From assembly GCF_003054285.1 (NCBI RefSeq), contig NZ_QBKS01000002.1, positions 124,001 through 188,000 of the forward strand: DNA of 64,000 nt. The letters are read 5' to 3'. The translations under genes were made by a program, and so were the position numbers. The notes below the pieces were generated by a model, which searched no databases, was not told where the DNA came from, and saw nothing but the letters and a program-made list of their open reading frames with translations. Positions 58,558-64,000 of the stretch are shown here, one piece after another. This DNA comes from Litoreibacter ponti (GTDB lineage Bacteria; Pseudomonadota; Alphaproteobacteria; Rhodobacterales; Rhodobacteraceae). Numbering within the stretch: the stretch's first letter is position 1; each line of letters opens with the position of its first letter.

Positions 58558-61500
58558 ATGAACGCAGCAATCAAATGGATGACCGAGCATCCCGTCGCCG
58601 CGTGGCTGGCAATGATGTTGATGGTCGGGGCCGGTGCGCTAACGGCGATGAACCTGCCGCAAAAGACCTTTCCGGAATTTGCGCTCGACTCCGTGTCGAT
58701 CTCGGTCAGCTATCCCGGCGCGTCACCCACGGAAATTCAGGCCAGCATCGTGCGGCCGATAGAGGACGAGCTGAGCGGCGTAGATGGCATCGACGACATC
58801 ACGGCCAACATCTCCGAAGGGCGCGGCGGTATCACGGTCACCTTCCTTGATGGCGAGGATATCGAAGCCAAGCTCGATGAAGTGAAAACAGAAGTCGAAG
58901 GCATCACCGTTTTCCCGGACGACGCGGATGACCCGGTCGTCGTGCGCTCTGACAACTCTACCCGGGTGCTCGAAATCGCAGTCCACGGCGACGCGTCCGA
59001 ACAGGTGCTCAAGGAAGAGGCCCGCCGCCTCAAGAACGAGTTGATCGCCATCGACGGCATCTCGTTTGCGGAAGTCAGCAATGTCCGCGACTACGAGATC
59101 AGCATCGAAATCGACCGCGACACGCTGCGTGCCTACGGCATGACCCTGGGCGAAGTGGCCCAGATCGTCGGGCTGAATTCACTGGAATTGCCCGGTGGTT
59201 CGATTGAGACGCAAAGCGTGGCAATCCCGATCCGCACCGTGGGGCGCAACTACACGCAGGCCGATTTCGAAAATATCGTGATCCGCGCCAATGACACCGG
59301 GGCGCAGGTTCTGCTGCGCGACGTGGCTACCGTGCGCGACGGGTTCGAGGACAGCGACCTGTCCTCGACCTTCAACGGCGACCCGTCTGTTTCGGTCAAT
59401 GTCTACCGCGTCGGCGACGAGCAAGTGTTGGAAATCGTGGCCTTGGCAGAGGCCCATCTGGCCCAGGACTTCCGCCCCTCTCTCGAGCAAGGGATCGAAG
59501 CGACCATCTGGCAGAACGAGGCCACACAGCTGCAATCGCGCATAGACCTGCTCACCGAAAACGCGGCCATCGGCCTGTCGTTGGTGATCTTGTGTCTTGC
59601 GCTCTTTCTCGACATCCGGCTGGCTTTTTGGTCGGCCGTCGGCATCGGTATCAGCTTCGCGGCGACCTTCATCGTGATGGGCATTTTGGGCATGTCGATC
59701 AACATGATCTCGCTTTTTGGGTTCATCCTCGCTATCGGGATCGTGGTCGATAACGCCATCGTGGTGTCCGAGAACATCTACAAGAACGGCGAAGACGGCG
59801 CGGCCCCGCTGGAGGCGGCGGTGAAGGGCACTCAGCGGATCGCAGTCCCGGTGGTATTTTCCACCCTGACCACGCTCGTTGCCTTTTGGCCGCTTTTGCA
59901 GATGCCTGCGCCGCTTGGCTCGTTTCTGGGCGACATCCCGACCGTGGTGATGATCGTCCTGACGCTGTCGATGCTGCAGGCCCTCCTGATCCTTCCGCGC
60001 AACCTGTCGAACCTTGATATCGGACCAGACTACCGGCCTAACATCGTCTTTCGCATGATCGGGGCCGTGCGCCGCGTCATCGACCGTGGCTTGCAATGGT
60101 TCATTCGCAATCCTCTCGATGCAATCCTTCGCTTCTGCGTCACCCGCTTTCTCGTGCCGATTGCGGGTGTCATCGCGCTGATGACCATCACCATCGGGCT
60201 GATCACCCACGGTTACGTGCGGTTCAGCTTTTTCCCAGAGATCCAAGGCGAATTCGTCACCGCCGCGGTCGAGATGAACGATGGCACCACTTTTGACCGC
60301 ACCGAAAACGTGGCCGAGACTTTGCGTCTCGCCGCGATCCGGGCGGGCGACCGCCTGCAGGAAACACTGCCCGACGACGCGCCAGATGTTGTGATTGGTC
60401 AGTATGTCGTGGTCGGCATCGGCGCCGGCGGCGGCGGGCCCACGGGCGATGCCGCCCCCACCGCACCAACGCTCGCGCAAGTCGTTGTCGAAGTCACCAA
60501 AGCCTCCGCCCGCGATTGGGAGACCGCCGCCTATGAGGCGCTGTGGCGCGAGGAAGTGGGCCAGATCGCCGGGGTCAACACTTTGACAATCTCGTCCTCG
60601 CTCGTCGATGCGGGCGATGCGATTGCGGTGGAGCTGTCCCTGCCGGGCGAGCAGGACATCTCTCCCATCGTCTCCGAGCTGCGCGAGGGGCTGTCCTCGG
60701 TCCCGGGCATATTTCAGATCCTCGATGACAACTCGTCGGGCAAGCTTGAATACAAACTGGAGCTTAAGCCCGAAGCGCGCCTTTACGGGTTGACCTTGCA
60801 AGACCTCGCCACCCAGACCCGCAACGGCTTTTTCGGGGTCGAGGCCACAACAGTTCAGCGCGGACAGGATAGCGTCGAGGTCGTGGTGCGTTTCCCGTCA
60901 GACGACCGCGACAGCCTGTCGGACCTCCTCGACACGCGTATCGCGACCGCGTCAGGCGATCTCATTCCACTTTCCACCGTCGCGCGGCTTGTCGAGGGGC
61001 TGTCCCCATCCGAAATTCTGCGCCAGAACGGGCGGCGCGTGACGACCGTCACGGCGGATGTGGATGAAAGCGTCATCACCAATGGCGAGGCCAATCGCAT
61101 CATCCGCGAAGATCTGCTGCCCCCTCTGCTCGAGGCGAACCCGGGCCTGAACGCCAGCTTCGGCGGCGAGCAGGAAACGCAAGGCGACGCGCAAGCGGCG
61201 CTTGGACAGGCACTAGGCATCGCGCTTTTCGTGATCTTTGCGCTGCTGGCAATGATCTTCCGCAGCTTTGTGCAGCCACTCGTGGTGATGATCGCGATCC
61301 CGCTGGGCCTGATCGGCGCGGTGACGGGGCATGTGATCCTTGGCATCCCCCTGGGCCTGCTGAGCTTCTTCGGTATCATCGGATTGGCCGGGGTGGTGAT
61401 CAACAACAGCCTGGTGATGATCGATCTCTACAACGAGTATCTCGACCGCGGCTACGCGGTGAAGGATGCGGTGGTCGAGGGAACGAAGGACCGCTTCCGC

Positions 61501-61761
61501 CCGATCCTGCTGACGTCGATCACCACTTTCCTCGGGGTCTACCCGTTGATCATGGAAACCTCTTTGCAGGCCCAGTTCCTGATCCCGCTCGCCGTATCCA
61601 TCGGCTACGGCGTACTGATCGGGACCGGCGTGATCATCCTTGCGATCCCCGCGGTGTTCATCCTCGTGCACCACATCTCCACCGGGGTGGCGTCTGTCTT
61701 GGGCGGCCTGACCGGCACGTCGAGGACGCCGCGCAAAGAAAAGGCCCAAGCCGCCGAGTAG
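58558..61761 (+). CDS. RND efflux permease (AcrB-like)
   Basis: A 1067-aa proton-driven RND pump. Two groups of membrane segments each have a large periplasmic loop: the first loop has GSIETQSVAIPIRTVG, the second QNGRRVTTVTADVDE. The membrane core includes GIVVDNAIVVSENIY with the paired aspartates of proton relay analogues, and the C-terminal FFGIIGLAGVVINNSLVMID. The pump probably exports hydrophobic or amphipathic drugs. The TetR gene controls it on the evidence of position. Confidence 0.92.
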   Translation: MNAAIKWMTEHPVAAWLAMMLMVGAGALTAMNLPQKTFPEFALDSVSISVSYPGASPTEIQASIVRPIEDELSGVDGIDDITANISEGRGGITVTFLDGEDIEAKLDEVKTEVEGITVFPDDADDPVVVRSDNSTRVLEIAVHGDASEQVLKEEARRLKNELIAIDGISFAEVSNVRDYEISIEIDRDTLRAYGMTLGEVAQIVGLNSLELPGGSIETQSVAIPIRTVGRNYTQADFENIVIRANDTGAQVLLRDVATVRDGFEDSDLSSTFNGDPSVSVNVYRVGDEQVLEIVALAEAHLAQDFRPSLEQGIEATIWQNEATQLQSRIDLLTENAAIGLSLVILCLALFLDIRLAFWSAVGIGISFAATFIVMGILGMSINMISLFGFILAIGIVVDNAIVVSENIYKNGEDGAAPLEAAVKGTQRIAVPVVFSTLTTLVAFWPLLQMPAPLGSFLGDIPTVVMIVLTLSMLQALLILPRNLSNLDIGPDYRPNIVFRMIGAVRRVIDRGLQWFIRNPLDAILRFCVTRFLVPIAGVIALMTITIGLITHGYVRFSFFPEIQGEFVTAAVEMNDGTTFDRTENVAETLRLAAIRAGDRLQETLPDDAPDVVIGQYVVVGIGAGGGGPTGDAAPTAPTLAQVVVEVTKASARDWETAAYEALWREEVGQIAGVNTLTISSSLVDAGDAIAVELSLPGEQDISPIVSELREGLSSVPGIFQILDDNSSGKLEYKLELKPEARLYGLTLQDLATQTRNGFFGVEATTVQRGQDSVEVVVRFPSDDRDSLSDLLDTRIATASGDLIPLSTVARLVEGLSPSEILRQNGRRVTTVTADVDESVITNGEANRIIREDLLPPLLEANPGLNASFGGEQETQGDAQAALGQALGIALFVIFALLAMIFRSFVQPLVVMIAIPLGLIGAVTGHVILGIPLGLLSFFGIIGLAGVVINNSLVMIDLYNEYLDRGYAVKDAVVEGTKDRFRPILLTSITTFLGVYPLIMETSLQAQFLIPLAVSIGYGVLIGTGVIILAIPAVFILVHHISTGVASVLGGLTGTSRTPRKEKAQAAE

Positions 61762-61869
61762 GCGAGATACGACGCGCGCCGTGTCGTCGGGTTTCGCGTC
61801 ACGCGCGTTGATTTCCAACGGCGAATATGTTGCGCTCCCCGCAGTCTAGAGGCCGCAGGAGGGCACATC

Positions 61870-62733
61870 ATGGACATACTGGTCACCGTCGTCCTGCCTC
61901 TGTCCCTGGCGGTGATCATGTTCAGCCTCGGCGTCGGGCTGGTGCCCGCAGACTTCCGACGCGTGGCCGAGCGCGGCTGGGTCTTCGCCATCGGGGCGCT
62001 GTGCCAATTGGCGCTGATCCCGCTGGTGGCCTATCTCGTCATCATGATCTTCGGGCTGAGCGGCGCAATTGCGGCGGGTGTCATGCTGCTGGCGCTCTGC
62101 CCGGGCGGGGTCACCTCCAACGTGGTCTCAAGGCTTGCGGGCGGCGATGTGGCCTTGTCGGTCTCGCTCACCGCGCTGATTTCACTGATATCGATCGTCA
62201 CCGTGCCGCTGCTGGTCGGCTGGTCGGTGCGCCATTTCATGGGCGAAAGCGCGCCGGACTTCTCGGTCACGTCGCTGGCCCTCGCGATGGTCCTGATCAC
62301 CGCCCTGCCCGTCGCGATTGGCATGGGCGTACGCGCGCTGGCGCCCGATTTCGCCAACCGGGCCGAGCCTGGGCTTCTGAAGCTCGCAAGCGCGCTCTTC
62401 GTGCTGATCATTCTGGCGGCGATCGCGTCCAACTGGGACCTGTTCGTCGAGAATTTCGCCTCTCTCGGTCCGGCCCTGGCAACCTTGAACATCGTCACGA
62501 TGCTCGGTGGTCTCATGATCGCCGCCGCGCTCGGGCTGACCCGGGCCGAACAGAAGACGATCTCCATCGAGGTCGGCATCCAGAACGGCACGCTCGGCAT
62601 CACGCTGGCGCCGATCATCGCCGGGGTCGCAAGCGGCATTCCGACCATCGGCCTGCCCTCGGCAATCTACGGCGTGGTCATGTACCTGACGGCAACCCCC
62701 TTCGTTTTATGGCTGAGGAGACGCGCGTCATGA
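61870..62733 (+). CDS. Bile acid:sodium symporter (BASS) family transporter
   Basis: A 287-aa membrane protein with about ten hydrophobic segments. Two crossing motifs of the family are visible: LLALCPGGVTSNVVSRLAGGDVALSV (about 74-99, given in part) and the later EVGIQNGTLGITLAP. Members move organic acids or steroid-like acids with sodium; the substrate is unknown. The stop overlaps the next ATG as ATGA. GCAGGAGG precedes its own ATG. Confidence 0.88.
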   Translation: MDILVTVVLPLSLAVIMFSLGVGLVPADFRRVAERGWVFAIGALCQLALIPLVAYLVIMIFGLSGAIAAGVMLLALCPGGVTSNVVSRLAGGDVALSVSLTALISLISIVTVPLLVGWSVRHFMGESAPDFSVTSLALAMVLITALPVAIGMGVRALAPDFANRAEPGLLKLASALFVLIILAAIASNWDLFVENFASLGPALATLNIVTMLGGLMIAAALGLTRAEQKTISIEVGIQNGTLGITLAPIIAGVASGIPTIGLPSAIYGVVMYLTATPFVLWLRRRAS

Positions 62734-64000
62734 AGGCCGATGTCGTCATTATCGGCGCGGGCCTCGCAGGGCTGGCCGCCGCGGCCGAACTGGGCGATCG
62801 CGGCAAGTCCGTGGTGATCGTCGACCAAGAGGGTCCGCAGAACCTTGGCGGTCAGGCCTTCTGGTCGCTGGGTGGCCTGTTCATGATCGACACGCCGGAG
62901 CAGCGGCGCATGGGCATCAAGGACAGTCATGCGCTGGCTTTAAACGACTGGATGGGATCGGCCGGGTTCGACCGACCCGAAGACGCTTATCCGCGCAAAT
63001 GGGCAGAGGCCTATCTGGATTTCGCGGCAGGCGAGATGCGCCCATGGCTTCACAAGATGGGCCTGCGCTGGTTCCCTGTTGTCGGGTGGGCGGAGCGCGG
63101 CGGAGGCTTTGCTGATGGCCATGGCAACTCTGTCCCGCGCTTCCACATCACATGGGGCACCGGGCCGGGGGTGTTGGAGCATTTCATCCGGCGTTGCAAA
63201 GCCCATGAGGATGCAGGCCGGATCACCATGCTCTACCGCCACCGTGTCGACCGCATCGAGATGCAGGGCGGTGCGGCGAAGGGGATAAGCGGTGCGACCT
63301 TGGCCCCCGACGACGCCGTGCAGGGCGCGCGTACCAACCGCGAGGCGGTGGGCGATTTTCGGGTCGACGCCTCCAGCGTGATCGTCGCCTCCGGCGGGAT
63401 TGGCGGCAATTTTGAGCTGATCCGCGAGATCTGGCCGAAAGAGCGTCTGGGCCGCGCACCCGAGACCATGCTCTCCGGCGTGCCAGCCCATGTGGACGGT
63501 CGCATGATCGCAATTTCCGAGCAGGCGGGCGGCCAGGCGATCAACAAGGATAGGTTGTGGTTTTACACCGAGGGCGTAAAGAACTGGGACCCCATCTGGC
63601 CGGAGCACGGCATTCGCATTCTGCCGGGGCCGTCGGCGATGTGGTTTGACGCGACGGGCCAGCGGTTCGCGCCGCCCGCCTTGCCCGGTTTCGACACCAA
63701 TGGCACGTTCAAGGCGATCCTCGACAGCGGCTATGATTACAGTTGGTTCGTGCTGACACAGAAGGTGATCAAGAAGGAATTCGCGCTCTCCGGATCGGAG
63801 CAGAACCCCGATTTCACCTCCGCCAAATGGCGGGAGGTCATCAAGCAGCGCATCCTGTCCGGCACACGGGCGACCGGCCCGGTCGAGGCGTTCAAGGAGC
63901 ATGGCGAGGATTTCGTCGTGGCCGACACGCTCGACGAGCTGGTCGCGGGTATGAACGGGCTGGCGGGCGCGCCCCTGATCGACGCGGCGCATCTGCGGGC
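62730..64000 (+). CDS. FAD-dependent dehydrogenase, KsdD/FrdA-like (3' end outside window)
   Basis: The first 423 codons of a flavoprotein. The FAD-binding GAGLAGLAAA motif begins at residue 9, followed by QNLGGQAFWSLGGLF. Later parts include HITWGTGPGVLEHFIRR and FRVDASSVIVASGGIGGNFEL, as in the fumarate reductase/3-ketosteroid dehydrogenase superfamily. It is coupled to the BASS transporter by ATGA overlap, which suggests that the transporter brings in its substrate. The gene continues beyond the window, so the C-terminal half is not seen. Confidence 0.85.
   Translation, partial: MKADVVIIGAGLAGLAAAAELGDRGKSVVIVDQEGPQNLGGQAFWSLGGLFMIDTPEQRRMGIKDSHALALNDWMGSAGFDRPEDAYPRKWAEAYLDFAAGEMRPWLHKMGLRWFPVVGWAERGGGFADGHGNSVPRFHITWGTGPGVLEHFIRRCKAHEDAGRITMLYRHRVDRIEMQGGAAKGISGATLAPDDAVQGARTNREAVGDFRVDASSVIVASGGIGGNFELIREIWPKERLGRAPETMLSGVPAHVDGRMIAISEQAGGQAINKDRLWFYTEGVKNWDPIWPEHGIRILPGPSAMWFDATGQRFAPPALPGFDTNGTFKAILDSGYDYSWFVLTQKVIKKEFALSGSEQNPDFTSAKWREVIKQRILSGTRATGPVEAFKEHGEDFVVADTLDELVAGMNGLAGAPLIDAAHLR

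Overview
The window is about 64 kb of a high-GC alphaproteobacterial chromosome. It most likely comes from a member of the Rhodobacterales (Roseobacter group). The clues are the gene order hisD - UPF0262 - phosphatase - infA - maf - RNase E/G - yacG, a DUF2948 gene beside murA, DUF1127 and DUF2927 genes, a cysteine-free L33 protein, and a complete beta-hydroxyaspartate cycle locus. I see no phage, transposase, integrase or CRISPR array. Genes are tightly packed, often with ATGA, GTGA or TGATG start-stop overlaps.

Layout. 1-5.3 kb: a minus-strand run with a CAP-domain lipoprotein, an 8-oxoguanine deaminase-type amidohydrolase, an inositol-monophosphatase-type phosphatase and an XRE regulator; then a quinone oxidoreductase, a LysR regulator and a divergent DUF1127 gene. 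5.5-10.1 kb: a Bax-inhibitor-1 protein behind a canonical sigma-32 promoter, a lipoprotein, a GNAT enzyme, rpmG, a gamma-glutamyltransferase and a P-loop kinase. 10.2-16 kb: RNase P RNA, an AmpD-type amidase coupled to a lipoprotein, gatCA, two small genes, tadA and a pseudouridine synthase. 16-24.8 kb: terC followed by a compact run (26-aa membrane microprotein, XpaC-like, TelA, DUF2927 lipoprotein, SPFH-GYF_2 protein, two cytochrome b561-like paralogues, a double zinc-ribbon membrane protein, PfkB kinase, dtd). The first part looks like an envelope-stress module and is the best candidate for an undescribed system.

24.8-33.6 kb: a DJ-1-type gene, then bhcDCBA with divergent bhcR, encoding the beta-hydroxyaspartate cycle that turns two glyoxylate into one oxaloacetate. 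An acyl-CoA synthetase and an AstE-like deacylase follow bhcR. 33.7-36.5 kb: an overlapping operon with a lyxose-isomerase-type cupin, pcaH, pcaG and a BKACE enzyme, which suggests an alternative end to the beta-ketoadipate route. 36.6-43.8 kb: tRNA-Phe, the housekeeping operon from murA to yacG, and tRNA-Thr.

44-52.3 kb: a sensor kinase with a PilJ/NarX-type sensor and its single-domain response regulator, a long-chain acyl-CoA synthetase, a BON-LysM protein, an exporter-type ABC half-transporter, an EamA transporter and a GlxA-type AraC regulator. 52.4-64 kb: hydantoinase/oxoprolinase genes hyuB and hyuA, tRNA-Gly, a TetR regulator divergent from an RND adaptor and permease, a bile-acid:sodium-symporter-family transporter, and the first 423 codons of a flavoprotein dehydrogenase that runs off the window.

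All functional calls are from reading motifs and context by eye; no database search was run. Several gene runs are described as operons from spacing alone.
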